This document shows positions 1 to 7,357 of a stretch of DNA of 20,296 nt, one piece after another. Location of the stretch: the NCBI GenBank assembly GCA_947177885.1, contig CAMWWF010000011.1:1-20296 (forward strand), in the 5' to 3' direction. The translations under genes were made by a program, and so were the position numbers. Position 1 is the first letter of the stretch. Every line of letters starts with the position of its first letter. This DNA comes from an uncultured Lachnospiraceae bacterium (GTDB lineage: Bacteria; Bacillota_A; Clostridia; Lachnospirales; Lachnospiraceae). The notes beneath the pieces were generated by a model that saw nothing but the letters and a program-made list of their open reading frames with translations, ran no database searches and had not been told where the DNA came from.

Positions 1-81
1 TTTATGCTGACGGTCACCAAAATCTGTCAGGTAACCCGACTCACAAGCGAAAGCTTCCAAGGACATCGCAGCAGATTTCAT
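1..81 (-). CDS. Possible 5' fragment of an unknown gene (partial, runs off left edge)
   Basis: A minus-strand frame opens at ATG 81-79 and is uninterrupted to the window edge. The in-frame upstream stop is a TAA about eight codons before it. The visible 27 residues have no motif I recognise. The ribosome binding site is weak (only a GAG a few bases upstream). A candidate promoter lies 50-75 bases upstream (128-156), which favours a real gene start, but the frame is too short to judge by codon use. It could equally be chance, because a plus-strand frame is open over the same bases. Confidence 0.25.
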   Translation of the reverse strand, partial: MKSAAMSLEAFACESGYLTDFGDRQHK

Positions 82-127
82 TGCTCGTGAGTATTGTAGC
101 TGTTAGCTTCTCAGCTATACTTACAGT

Positions 128-156
128 ATAATATAAAGCGTGGCATTAATCTACAA
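128..156 (-). promoter_or_regulatory. Candidate promoter reading toward the left edge
   Basis: On the minus strand a TTGTAG (-35, bases 156-151) and a TATTAT (-10, bases 133-128) are separated by 17 bases in an AT-rich patch. The -35 is poor (three of six consensus bases) while the -10 is good. The plus strand also reads TATAAT at 127-132, but lacks a recognisable -35 at the right distance. The direction is therefore only a preference. Confidence 0.3.
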
Positions 157-285
157 AATTTTTGTGAATTTTTGCTTAACACTATCCGACTTTTTTACTC
201 CCATCACAGCAGTTCAGGCAACCCGGGCCGCCACTGCGCCGTCTCTCCACTGTTTTATGTTTGGATGCAACAGCCTCCAGTTCTG

Positions 286-2724
286 TCACTTCACCGTGAA
301 GCACACCTTTCCGTTCTTAAAGCCCGCGGACACCGCATCCCCCGGCTGTACTTTCTTCATCAGGATCTCCTCCGCCAGAGTGTCCTCCACCACGGACTGT
401 ATGGCTCTCTTAAGGGGTCTTGCCCCCATCTTATTATCCGCGTACTTTTCCACCAGATGCTCCTTCAGGGAAGCGGTGAGACTTAAATGGATATCCATCT
501 GTGCATCACAGCGCTTCGTCAGGTTTGCAGCCAGCAGATTGACAATGGACTTCATGTCCTCATTGGTGAGCTGATGGAATACGATGATCTCATCGATCCT
601 GTTGATAAATTCAGGTTTAAAGCTGCGCTTTACCTCTTCCATGACACCGGACTTCATTTTCTCGTAGTCCCTCTTCGTGTCACTCACAGAGGCAAACCCC
701 AGGTTCTTCGGATCCACGATCCTCTGGGCGCCCGCATTGGATGTCATGATCAGGATGGTATTCTTGAAGCTCACCTTCCTGCCCTTGGAATCCGTGATAT
801 GACCGTCATCCAGCACCTGGAGCAATATATTGAACACATCGGGATGGGCCTTCTCGATCTCGTCAAAGAGCACCACGGAATAAGGATTCCTGCGCACCTT
901 CTCGCTGAGCTGCCCCCCTTCCTCAAAACCCACATATCCGGGCGGCGAACCGATCATCTTGGATACCGAATGTCCTTCCATATACTCCGACATATCAACT
1001 CTGATAATGGCATCCTCAGACCCGAACATGGCCTCCGCAAGCGCCTTGGAAAGCTCTGTCTTACCCACTCCGGTAGGTCCCAGGAACAGGAAGGAGCCGA
1101 TGGGGCGCTTCGGATCCTTCAATCCCACTCTGCCCCGTCGCATGGCCTTGGCCACCGCTGTCACAGCCTCCTCCTGCCCGATCACCCGCCTGTGCAGGAC
1201 ACTTTCCAGCTTTAACAGCCTCTCGCTCTCCTTCTGTGCCAGCTTCTGTACGGGAATCTTTGTCCACATTGCCACAGCCTCGGCGATCTCATTTTCCCCG
1301 ATGGCATATTGCTTTAATGTCTCCTTATTTTCATTGCGCTTTTTCATGCGCTCGTATTTTTTCACCAGTTCGTCCTGATTATGCTTGATCTCGGCCGCCT
1401 GGGTGAACGCCTCCATACGGATGGAACGCTCGATCTGAAGATCCATCTTCTTGATCTGATCCAGAAGCTCCTTCTGCTTATCCGGCATATCCATAACCTT
1501 AAGCCTTGCGCTTGCCGCCGCCTCGTCGATCAGGTCTATGGCCTTGTCGGGCAGATTTCTGTCATTGATATAACGGGCGGACAATCTCACCGCCGCCTCC
1601 ACCGCCTCAGAAGTAATGCTGACCTGATGATGCTCCTCATACTTTCCCTTCACACCCTCCAGGATCCGGATCGCCTCTTCCTCCGTAGGCTCCTCCACAT
1701 TCACCGGCTGAAAACGGCGTTCCAGTGCCGCATCCTTTTCAATGTATTTGCGATACTCCACAATGGTGGTGGCTCCGATCAGCTGCAGCTCCCCTCTTGC
1801 CAGAGACGGCTTCAGAATATTGGAGGCATCGATGGCTCCCTCTGCGCCCCCCGCACCGATAATGGTATGAAGTTCGTCCAGGAAAAGGATCACATTGCCG
1901 TCATCTATGACTTCCCGGATCAGCTTCTTGATCCTCTCCTCGAACTCGCCGCGGTATTTGCTGCCTGCCACCATTCCGGAGAGATCCAGCGTCATCACCC
2001 GCTTGTCCCTGACCGTGGCGGGAACCTTTCCCTCCACGATGCGGAGCGCCAGTCCTTCCACCACCGCAGTCTTTCCCACACCGGGCTCTCCGATGAGACA
2101 GGGATTATTCTTAGTGCGGCGGCTCAAGATCTGGATCAGCCGGCGGATCTCGTCTTCCCTGCCTATCACCGGATCCAGCTTTCCCTCCCGGGCCATGGCA
2201 GTGAGATCCCTGCTGTACTGATTCAATGCGGAGGCCTTCCCTCTGCCGGAGGCTTTCCTTGCCAGATCCTCCTTGTAGAGATTTCCGTCCTGCCCTATGG
2301 CTACCAGAGTATCGGAATATATTTTCTGGACATTGGCGCCAAGAGTATTCAGCAGACGAACCGCCACATTTTCTCCTTCTTTGATGATCGCCATCAAAAT
2401 GTGCTCCGTACCCGTTTCCCTCTGACCGAATCTGGCCGCCTGTCTGTGAGCCTCCTCCAGGATCTTCCGGGCTCTGGGCGAATAGCCTTCCCTTTCCCTC
2501 ACAGGGGTGCCGTTATCAAAGGCGATCAACTCCTGGATCATATCCAGGACACCGGACACCTCCACATTGTTGTCTGTCAATACCTTGTAGGCCACACCGG
2601 ACTGTTCCTTTAAAAGCCCCACCAGGATATGTTCCGTTCCCACATATCCCTGTTTCAGGCTCCTCGCGCACTTGGAAGCATAGGACAGTGCCTCCTGGGC
2701 CTTATCTGTAAACCGTGACTGCAT
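286..2724 (-). CDS. clpC: ATP-dependent Clp protease ATP-binding subunit ClpC
   Basis: This is a Hsp100/AAA+ unfoldase of 812 residues, the usual ClpC length, which feeds substrates into the ClpP peptidase in the cytoplasm. Two Clp N-terminal repeats span about residues 1-145. The first AAA+ module has Walker A GEPGVGKT at 212-219 and Walker B VILFLDE at 278-284. A UVR-type coiled segment lies at about 424-460, between the two AAA+ modules, which marks ClpC rather than ClpA. The second module has GPTGVGKT at 549-556 and [11 protein letters not shown] at 617-627. A likely ClpP-docking tripeptide LGF is at 675-677. The start is supported by GGAGG eight bases upstream. The gene lies 110 bases downstream of a GntR-family regulator and has no strong promoter of its own that I can see, so co-transcription is likely. 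No CtsR operator direct repeat is evident upstream. Confidence 0.96.
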   Translation of the reverse strand: MQSRFTDKAQEALSYASKCARSLKQGYVGTEHILVGLLKEQSGVAYKVLTDNNVEVSGVLDMIQELIAFDNGTPVREREGYSPRARKILEEAHRQAARFGQRETGTEHILMAIIKEGENVAVRLLNTLGANVQKIYSDTLVAIGQDGNLYKEDLARKASGRGKASALNQYSRDLTAMAREGKLDPVIGREDEIRRLIQILSRRTKNNPCLIGEPGVGKTAVVEGLALRIVEGKVPATVRDKRVMTLDLSGMVAGSKYRGEFEERIKKLIREVIDDGNVILFLDELHTIIGAGGAEGAIDASNILKPSLARGELQLIGATTIVEYRKYIEKDAALERRFQPVNVEEPTEEEAIRILEGVKGKYEEHHQVSITSEAVEAAVRLSARYINDRNLPDKAIDLIDEAAASARLKVMDMPDKQKELLDQIKKMDLQIERSIRMEAFTQAAEIKHNQDELVKKYERMKKRNENKETLKQYAIGENEIAEAVAMWTKIPVQKLAQKESERLLKLESVLHRRVIGQEEAVTAVAKAMRRGRVGLKDPKRPIGSFLFLGPTGVGKTELSKALAEAMFGSEDAIIRVDMSEYMEGHSVSKMIGSPPGYVGFEEGGQLSEKVRRNPYSVVLFDEIEKAHPDVFNILLQVLDDGHITDSKGRKVSFKNTILIMTSNAGAQRIVDPKNLGFASVSDTKRDYEKMKSGVMEEVKRSFKPEFINRIDEIIVFHQLTNEDMKSIVNLLAANLTKRCDAQMDIHLSLTASLKEHLVEKYADNKMGARPLKRAIQSVVEDTLAEEILMKKVQPGDAVSAGFKNGKVCFTVK

Positions 2725-2834
2725 ATATCAAACCTCCGTCTGTTAAAATGAGTGTTCCCGCAAATCCCGATACAATACACATTACATTGCACCGGAATGA
2801 TCCATACACAAGTTCCGCACTGATTCTTAAGCAA

Positions 2835-3203
2835 TCAGCTGTAATCCTCATAAATCTCTTCGATCAGTTCATGTATCTCCTCCTTGGAGATATTTTTACA
2901 GCTGCTCTTTGCCAGAATGACCTGAAGATCCTTTTTCAGTTCCGCGAGCGTCCGCATACGATCAACATCAATGGCAATGACAGCGCCCCTGCGTCTGTCC
3001 ACCTTGAGGTATCCCTCTTCCTTCAATACCGAATACGCCTTGTTCACCGTATGCATATTGATACCGATGGAATCCGCCATCTGCCGGACACTGGGAAGGG
3101 AATCGCCCTCCCGGAACTGTGAGGTCGCGATTCCCATGATAATCTGATTGTATAACTGCATGTATAATGCTTCATCACTGTTGAAATCCACTTCTATTAT
3201 CAT
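2835..3203 (-). CDS. GntR-family transcriptional regulator, YtrA-like small type
   Basis: The product is a 122-residue DNA-binding regulator. The winged helix-turn-helix spans about residues 10-78 and shows the GntR signature: YMQLYNQII, then GDSLPSVRQMA, then a recognition segment INMHTVNKAYSVL, and the wing with RRRGAV. The remaining 45 residues form a short helical tail with no room for a ligand-binding FCD or UTRA domain, as in the YtrA subfamily. I chose the ATG at 3203 because AAAGGGGG lies about six bases upstream. An upstream ATG at 3224 and one at 3290 have poorer ribosome binding sites. A near-consensus promoter is at 3338-3365. The gene is followed after 110 bases by clpC. YtrA-type regulators often sit with ABC transporter genes, but none is adjacent here. 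Confidence 0.9.
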   Translation of the reverse strand: MIIEVDFNSDEALYMQLYNQIIMGIATSQFREGDSLPSVRQMADSIGINMHTVNKAYSVLKEEGYLKVDRRRGAVIAIDVDRMRTLAELKKDLQVILAKSSCKNISKEEIHELIEEIYEDYS

Positions 3204-3300
3204 GTGAGGCCCCCTTTCGACCATCGTATATTCAACCTTCCGATACATGGATCCGGTTATCCTGCAACCGATGTCTCCGCGACTGTTCATTTGCCCATCT

Positions 3301-3324
3301 GCTGCTCCCCCTGTTCGCAGCAGC
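3301..3324 (-). other. 5' leader hairpin of gntR mRNA
   Basis: GCTGCT (3301-3306) and AGCAGC (3319-3324) form a perfect six-base stem with a 12-base loop. It lies just downstream of the predicted transcription start at about 3331, so it would form at the very 5' end of the gntR-clpC message. In the plus direction it is followed by TTTTGA, so a weak plus-strand terminator is an alternative reading. Confidence 0.4.
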
Positions 3325-3337
3325 TTTTGATATACTT

Positions 3338-3365
3338 ATCATAGCACAGATATCACTTCTGTCAA
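3338..3365 (-). promoter_or_regulatory. Promoter of the gntR-clpC unit
   Basis: The minus strand reads a perfect TTGACA (-35, bases 3365-3360), a 16-base spacer, and TATGAT (-10, bases 3343-3338, five of six consensus bases). The predicted transcript would begin near 3331, leaving a leader of about 128 bases before the chosen gntR ATG. This is one of the two best vegetative promoter matches in the window. Confidence 0.75.
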
Positions 3366-3547
3366 CCTTTTCATGAATTACATTTACACCCACTTTTCCC
3401 CTGCGTCATCACCGGCAACATCCCGCATTCTTAGCGGAGCCGGTCCGTGAAGCCGCATAGGATCATTGTGATCGGCGCACTTCCCATTTATGCAGCGGAT
3501 ACGGTATCGTGTGTTTCGCATATGCGTCCGGCCCTGTAAACCGATAC

Positions 3548-3577
3548 GACGGGCAGCCGCCATGCGCACTGCCCGTC
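3548..3577. terminator. Inverted repeat after the SH3 protein gene, possible terminator
   Basis: GACGGGCAG (3548-3556) and CTGCCCGTC (3569-3577) form a perfect nine-base GC-rich stem with a 12-base loop, starting 15 bases past the stop codon at 3593. The position suits a terminator for the minus-strand gene, but the stem is not followed by a U tract on that strand. In the plus direction a short T run comes 11 bases later. It may be a processing or stability hairpin instead. Confidence 0.45.
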
Positions 3578-3592
3578 ATACATATAAGCTTT

Positions 3593-5110
3593 TTATTTCT
3601 GGTCATCCCCGTCATAATTCAGGAATTCAAACTCGAACTCGTCTTCGTCCGCCATAAAATTCTTAGACTGCCACCCGGGGGACTGCTGATTCTGTGCCGG
3701 TCTGTTTCCCTGCGGCCTCTGGCCCTGAGCCGCGGGACGCTGCTGACCCTGTGGCGCACCGGCAGGTCTTGCCCCCTGGGATGCGGGACGCTGCTGGGTC
3801 TGGGCAGCCTGGGCCTGCTGTCCCTGAGCTCCCGCGGGCCTTGCTCCCTGGGATGCTCCCACAGGTCTGCTTCCTGCTGGTCTCTGGCCCTGAGATTTCT
3901 GGCTCTGGGCAGCTCCCGCAGGTCTGCTTCCCTGCGGCCTCTGACCCTGGGCTGCTCCTGCCCGCGCTCCCGCAGCAGATCTGCCGCCCTGTTTCTCTCT
4001 TCCCGCCGTCTGCATCACTTTCTGTCCGCCGCCCTGAGGTCGTGTTCCCCGGCGCTTTAAGGTCTCATTTTCCACTTCGTTAAAGTACTGCGCGTCCGAC
4101 ATATCCTTTACCTTGAAGATCAGTAACGTAATGGCAGCAGCTGCGCCCACCAGCAGGATCACCAGAAGGATAATGATGATCTTCTGGTTCTTGACAGTCT
4201 GCTCACTCTCTTTAAACAAAGTGGCATTCTGTTTAAAGCCTTCCACCAGAGTCTTGATCGAAAAGCCTTCTCCCGGGTTATCCGTATACTTTCCCTCATA
4301 GTCGACCAGCATCCAATCCCCGTCCTGTAACAGGGTACCAAACCCCTCCGTAGGCGCAGCTCCGGGATCTTCCGGTTCTGCGGGAGGCTCCTGTGCGGAA
4401 TCTTCCGGTTCTGCAGGAGGTTCCTCGGTATAAGCAGTCAGCTCCTCCGGTTTTACCGTAGTAAAGTCAGAACGAATAAAGCCTGTTACTTCCGCACCAT
4501 TATTGAGGAAGGTTACCTGATACCACACCTTGCCGTCCGAGCCATTGGCTGTACCGGTGATCGTCAATGCCATACCGCTCTTCACCGTTTCCACGATCCG
4601 GCTGGTAGTGGAAGCATTCTGGCGGATCCGCACAGACTCGCCGCCGGTCACGGATGCACTGGCAGGATTCACAGCTGTCACATCCGCCAGGGGCTCATCC
4701 GGAACAGATGTCGATGTGTCAGGGTTTGTCGTGGGAGGCGCAGGTGTTGATGCGGAAGGCGCCGTTCCCGAGGGAGGTGTCGTACCGTCCGTGATCTGCA
4801 CCAGATCGGAACGAATGTAGCCCAGCGTATCGGCATTCACGTACACCTCATACCATGTATATCCATCCGTACCCTGTACCTGACTCTTAATGGAGATCAC
4901 TTTGTCCTTTTCCGTGCTTCCGATCGTTTCGCTGGACGGATTCGGCTCCTTCCTGATCTTGGCGCTTGCCGCTATTACCTTCGCCGCACTCTCCGCATGG
5001 CTGACGATGGAAAATCTCTCCGCAAACAGTGCCAGCAGCAATACCATTCCCATCGTCACTACTCCAGCCAGGAGATACCGCCTCCATTGCATTTCTTTTG
5101 TTCTTCTCAT
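3593..5110 (-). CDS. Membrane-anchored SH3b-repeat protein with disordered cytoplasmic tail
   Basis: The 505-residue product has a hydrophobic N-terminal segment (about 11-31, signal anchor or signal peptide). Two bacterial SH3-like domains follow, at about 43-107 and 152-218; both have the RIR/KIRKEP opening and a WYxV core, and end in GYIRSD or GFIRSD. A Pro/Glu linker has an 11-residue repeat (EPPAEPED, 231-249). A second membrane helix lies at 310-333. The tail (about 355-480) is a low-complexity Gly/Ala/Pro/Gln/Arg segment full of GxRPAG and GQRPQG units, and ends in an acidic aromatic patch (DEDEFEFEFLNYDGDD, 488-503). SH3b domains usually bind cell-wall material, so the natural topology puts them outside and the disordered tail inside. 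The start has AAAGGA about eight bases upstream. The specific function is unknown. Confidence 0.88.
   Translation of the reverse strand: MRRTKEMQWRRYLLAGVVTMGMVLLLALFAERFSIVSHAESAAKVIAASAKIRKEPNPSSETIGSTEKDKVISIKSQVQGTDGYTWYEVYVNADTLGYIRSDLVQITDGTTPPSGTAPSASTPAPPTTNPDTSTSVPDEPLADVTAVNPASASVTGGESVRIRQNASTTSRIVETVKSGMALTITGTANGSDGKVWYQVTFLNNGAEVTGFIRSDFTTVKPEELTAYTEEPPAEPEDSAQEPPAEPEDPGAAPTEGFGTLLQDGDWMLVDYEGKYTDNPGEGFSIKTLVEGFKQNATLFKESEQTVKNQKIIIILLVILLVGAAAAITLLIFKVKDMSDAQYFNEVENETLKRRGTRPQGGGQKVMQTAGREKQGGRSAAGARAGAAQGQRPQGSRPAGAAQSQKSQGQRPAGSRPVGASQGARPAGAQGQQAQAAQTQQRPASQGARPAGAPQGQQRPAAQGQRPQGNRPAQNQQSPGWQSKNFMADEDEFEFEFLNYDGDDQK
3690..4045 (-). repeat. Low-complexity repeat coding for the Gly/Gln/Pro/Arg-rich tail
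   Basis: This DNA consists of degenerate units such as CCTGCGGCCTCTG and GGTCTTGCTCCCTGGGATGC, which encode repeated RPAG, QGQRPQG and SQGARPAGA strings. Such tracts commonly expand or contract between strains. The neighbouring SH3 and membrane-helix coding regions show no such repetition. Confidence 0.8.
4367..4425 (-). repeat. Tandem 33-nt repeat, two copies
   Basis: A 26-base unit starting ATCTTCCGGTTCTGC occurs at 4367-4392 and again at 4400-4425 with two mismatches, a period of 33 bases. It encodes two copies of EPPAEPED with a variable three-residue spacer, in the linker between the second SH3 domain and the second membrane helix. The period is a multiple of three, so copy-number change would keep the frame. 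Confidence 0.85.
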
Positions 5111-5201
5111 AAGTTTTCCTTTCTATTCCATTGCAGCACCCGCAATTTGTTCCGCAACCGCCCGGTCCACGCCATCACCGGCAAAGTTATCTCCTGTCGC
5201 T

Positions 5202-5261
5202 ACGGCATCTGTGAATACCCACGCGCTCCCGAACAGGCTTTACCGCCCGGGCAGATGCCGT
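5202..5261. repeat. Perfect 10-bp inverted repeat between zinc-ribbon and SH3 genes
   Basis: ACGGCATCTG (5202-5211) and CAGATGCCGT (5252-5261) are perfect complements separated by 40 bases. In the plus direction the right arm runs into TTTTT, as in an intrinsic terminator, although no plus-strand gene is known here. In the minus direction the structure lies downstream of the zinc-ribbon gene stop (5292) and lacks a U tract. A 37-codon minus-strand frame without a start codon overlaps it (ending at a TAG near 5122) and is not called. Confidence 0.5.
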
Positions 5262-5291
5262 TTTTCCGTCTCACGGACAAGCCCCTCAGGT

Positions 5292-5744
5292 TCAGCTATT
5301 GCCCATAAAGCGGCGCTGACCCTCATCGCCCTTCTTTCCCATGCCCACGCCCTTGGCATTCTTCTGATTAAAAGCACGCTGCTGTTCTTCAATCCTATGA
5401 TGCACCTTCGTCTCGCACTCCGGACAGAATTGTCCTGACCGTATACTCTTTCCGCATACTTCGCAGCGAAGAAAGGATTTGGACCCTTCTGCCACTTCGA
5501 TCCTGCCATCCTTCAGCAGACGGCGGATTATCTTCTGTGACACGCCCGTATTCTCTTCCACCTGCGCCGCATTTGCCCCGGAGTGTTCCTCTATGTACTT
5601 TCTCACCTTTCCATAGTCGTCATAATCAACCGCCTTGCATTCCTCACAGCGGTATTCCCCTACTCCTTTGAATATCATCACACCCCCGCACTCTTTGCAG
5701 ACCTGAGGTACATGATATTTTTCCAAAACACCAAATGCATCCAT
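5292..5744 (-). CDS. Zinc-ribbon / helix-turn-helix protein, YvyF-like (flagellar-operon TIGR03826 type)
   Basis: The 150-residue product has two four-cysteine zinc knuckles flanking a small helical domain. The first uses C16, C19, C33 and C36 (CKECGG...YRCEEC). The second uses C94, C97, C107 and C110 (CEVCGK...FCPEC). Residues 45-82 resemble a MarR/MerR-like helix-turn-helix (AAQVEENTGVSQKIIRRLLKDGRI). This order recalls the YvyF family found in Bacillus flagellar operons, but no flagellar gene is nearby here. A basic Gly-rich C-terminal tail follows. GGAGG lies 11 bases before the ATG, a little distant. The gene is separated from purD by 269 bases with several hairpins, so it may be its own transcription unit. 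A role in transcription or translation control is plausible but unproven. Confidence 0.85.
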   Translation of the reverse strand: MDAFGVLEKYHVPQVCKECGGVMIFKGVGEYRCEECKAVDYDDYGKVRKYIEEHSGANAAQVEENTGVSQKIIRRLLKDGRIEVAEGSKSFLRCEVCGKSIRSGQFCPECETKVHHRIEEQQRAFNQKNAKGVGMGKKGDEGQRRFMGNS

Positions 5745-5797
5745 ATTAACATCATCCTCCCATGGTGATCCTTTACTATGAAAGTCCTGTAACTTGC

Positions 5798-5881
5798 CTG
5801 CGGAAACCGCGCAGTCAAAACCGTATTCCTTTGCGGTTTTGCGAGACAGCTGTGTGCCAACCTGTATGTTCTACGCAGGTT
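5798..5881 (-). other. Three clustered hairpins upstream of the zinc-ribbon gene
   Basis: Three inverted repeats sit in the gap between purD and the zinc-ribbon gene: CTGCGG/CCGC-CAG with a three-base loop (5798-5814), AAAACCG/CGGTTTT with a ten-base loop (5817-5840), and AACCTG/CAGGTT with an 11-base loop (5859-5881). On the minus strand the middle one is followed by TTTTGACTG, so it could end the purD transcript. The cluster could equally be a structured leader. I could not match it to a riboswitch class. Confidence 0.45.
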
Positions 5882-6013
5882 GTGTGCATCCACTTAACTC
5901 CCAGGCAATTCTCCTTATTGTCTTACTTTCTATATATGGTAGTGCATCGGAATGCATGGGAGTTTAGTTACATCAGCCGGCTCCATCACCGGGCACGAAA
6001 GTCCGGAAGCTTA

Positions 6014-7303
6014 CTATGACTGCTCCTCCGCCTCATCGATCGCCCTGCCGATATCATGCCGCATATATTTATTCGCAAAAGACACCCACTCTGTAGCCCC
6101 ATATGCCTTTGCACGGGCTTCCTTTAAGGTTGCCCCCTTTGCCGTCACACCCAGCACACGGCCGCCGTTAGTGACTGCCCTGCCGCCTTCGTCAAATTTG
6201 CTTCCCGCATGGAAGCAATAATAATCTTCCTTCCCGTCAAACTTCTCAAGACCGGTGATCTCAAACCCCTTCTCGTAAGTCTCCGGATAGCCGTCGGATG
6301 CCAATACCACACATACCGCCGCGTTATCCTCGAACTCCAGGTCTATCTGATCCAGCGTACCGTCAATGCAGGCATCTATCACATCCATGATATCGTTTTT
6401 CATACGACAGAGCACCACCTGAGTCTCCGGATCTCCAAAACGAGCATTGTATTCCAACACTCTGGGACCATCGGGCGTCAGCATCAGCCCAAAGAAGATC
6501 ACACCCTTGAATTCTCTTCCCTCAGCTGCCATGGCATCCACAGTCGTCTGATAAATGTGCTCTTTGCAGAATCGGTCCACTTCCTCCGTGTAGAAGGGAC
6601 TGGGGGAAAAGGTTCCCATTCCTCCTGTATTCAGTCCCCGGTCCCCGTCCTTCGCTCTCTTGTGATCCTGCGCGGAGGCCATTGTCTTTATGGTCTTTCC
6701 GTCCACAAAGGACAGTACCGACACTTCCGGACCTGTTATAAAATCTTCAATGACCATACGGTTCCCGGCACTGCCGAAATGCTTATCCAGCATGATCTCC
6801 TTTACGCCTGCCCTCGCCTCCTCCAGAGTGTTGCAGATCAGAACCCCCTTGCCCAGCGCAAGGCCGTCAGCCTTCAATACAATGGGCATCTTCGCCGTCT
6901 CCAGATAGGCAAGGGCCTTATCCGGATCGTCAAAGTTCTCGTAGCCTGCGGTGGGTACACCGTATTTTTTCATCAAGTCCTTGGAAAAGGCCTTGCTGTA
7001 TTCCAGAATCGCCGCATTCTTTCGCGGACCAAAGGTACGGATCCCTTCCGCTTCCAGCGCATCCACCAGACCTCCCTCCAACGGATCGTCGGGAGCCACG
7101 AACACCAGATCCACCTCTTTTTCCTTCGCATAGGCAATGATCCTGTCAAACTCCATCACTCCAATGGAAGGCTCGCATTCCGCGATCTGTGCGATTCCCG
7201 CGTTTCCGGGCACACAGTAAAGCTTCTCCACCCTTCTGCTCTTTTTCATGCTGACCGCGATGGCATGTTCCCTGCCGCCGCCGCCTACAATTAAAACCTT
7301 CAT
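6014..7303 (-). CDS. purD: Phosphoribosylamine-glycine ligase (GAR synthetase)
   Basis: The 429-residue enzyme ligates phosphoribosylamine and glycine with ATP to form GAR, step two of IMP synthesis, in the cytoplasm. The N-terminal MKVLIVGGGGREHAI and PGNAG (32-36) are family hallmarks. The ATP-grasp region has KADGLALGKGV (144-154), NTGGMG (225-230) and NARFGDPETQ near residue 297. The length is normal for the family. The start has AGGAGG about eight bases upstream. The gene is last in the purE-purM-purN-purD cluster, 54 bases after purN. I see no strong terminator directly after it. Confidence 0.97.
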   Translation of the reverse strand: MKVLIVGGGGREHAIAVSMKKSRRVEKLYCVPGNAGIAQIAECEPSIGVMEFDRIIAYAKEKEVDLVFVAPDDPLEGGLVDALEAEGIRTFGPRKNAAILEYSKAFSKDLMKKYGVPTAGYENFDDPDKALAYLETAKMPIVLKADGLALGKGVLICNTLEEARAGVKEIMLDKHFGSAGNRMVIEDFITGPEVSVLSFVDGKTIKTMASAQDHKRAKDGDRGLNTGGMGTFSPSPFYTEEVDRFCKEHIYQTTVDAMAAEGREFKGVIFFGLMLTPDGPRVLEYNARFGDPETQVVLCRMKNDIMDVIDACIDGTLDQIDLEFEDNAAVCVVLASDGYPETYEKGFEITGLEKFDGKEDYYCFHAGSKFDEGGRAVTNGGRVLGVTAKGATLKEARAKAYGATEWVSFANKYMRHDIGRAIDEAEEQS

Positions 7304-7357
7304 GGTCGCTCCTCCTGTTCAATTGCTATAGCCATCCGAAATCCCCAAGCCGCTTTT

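Larger units (their letters stand above)
1..285. other. Intergenic left edge, no assigned gene
   Basis: No gene can be named here. The stretch lies downstream of clpC and runs to the window edge. On the minus strand a short frame starts with ATG at 81 and stays open to base 1 (27 codons, beginning MKSAAMSLEAF). On the plus strand another frame stays open from base 1 to a TGA at 88-90. Bases 39-44 (ACTCAC) pair perfectly with 87-92 (GTGAGT), enclosing a small AAGC-GAAA-GCTT hairpin at 45-56. Bases 97-102 (TAGCTG) pair with 112-117. I see no convincing clpC terminator: GCAGT/ACTGC arms around 205-232 are not followed by a T run in either direction. Confidence 0.5.
3204..3592. other. Intergenic region between SH3 protein gene and gntR
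   Basis: The 389 bases hold the gntR promoter (3338-3365), a hairpin at the start of the gntR transcript (3301-3324), a perfect 10-base palindrome CGCATATGCG at 3517-3526 flanked by GTATCG (3504-3509) and CGATAC (3542-3547), and an inverted repeat at 3548-3577. A 61-codon minus-strand frame at 3384-3569 resembles nothing I know, is Arg-rich and lacks a good ribosome binding site, so I do not call it a gene. Confidence 0.6.

Noticed and set aside
1381..2613. A 410-codon plus-strand open frame opposite clpC.
   Set aside because: It is antisense to a fully conserved gene, has no ribosome binding site and no recognisable domain. Long mirror frames are expected opposite GC-rich genes.
3384..3569. 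A 61-codon minus-strand frame in the gap upstream of gntR.
   Set aside because: Arg-rich, no homology that I can recognise, poor start signal, and it contains palindromes typical of non-coding DNA.
5122..5240. A 37-codon minus-strand frame ending in TAG with coding-like composition (…VFTDAVATGDNFAGDG…).
   Set aside because: It has no in-frame ATG or usable GTG/TTG near its beginning, starts right after a TAA, and contains one arm of an inverted repeat.
6209..7294. A 361-codon plus-strand open frame opposite purD.
   Set aside because: It mirrors a strong purD match; its translation has no family features.
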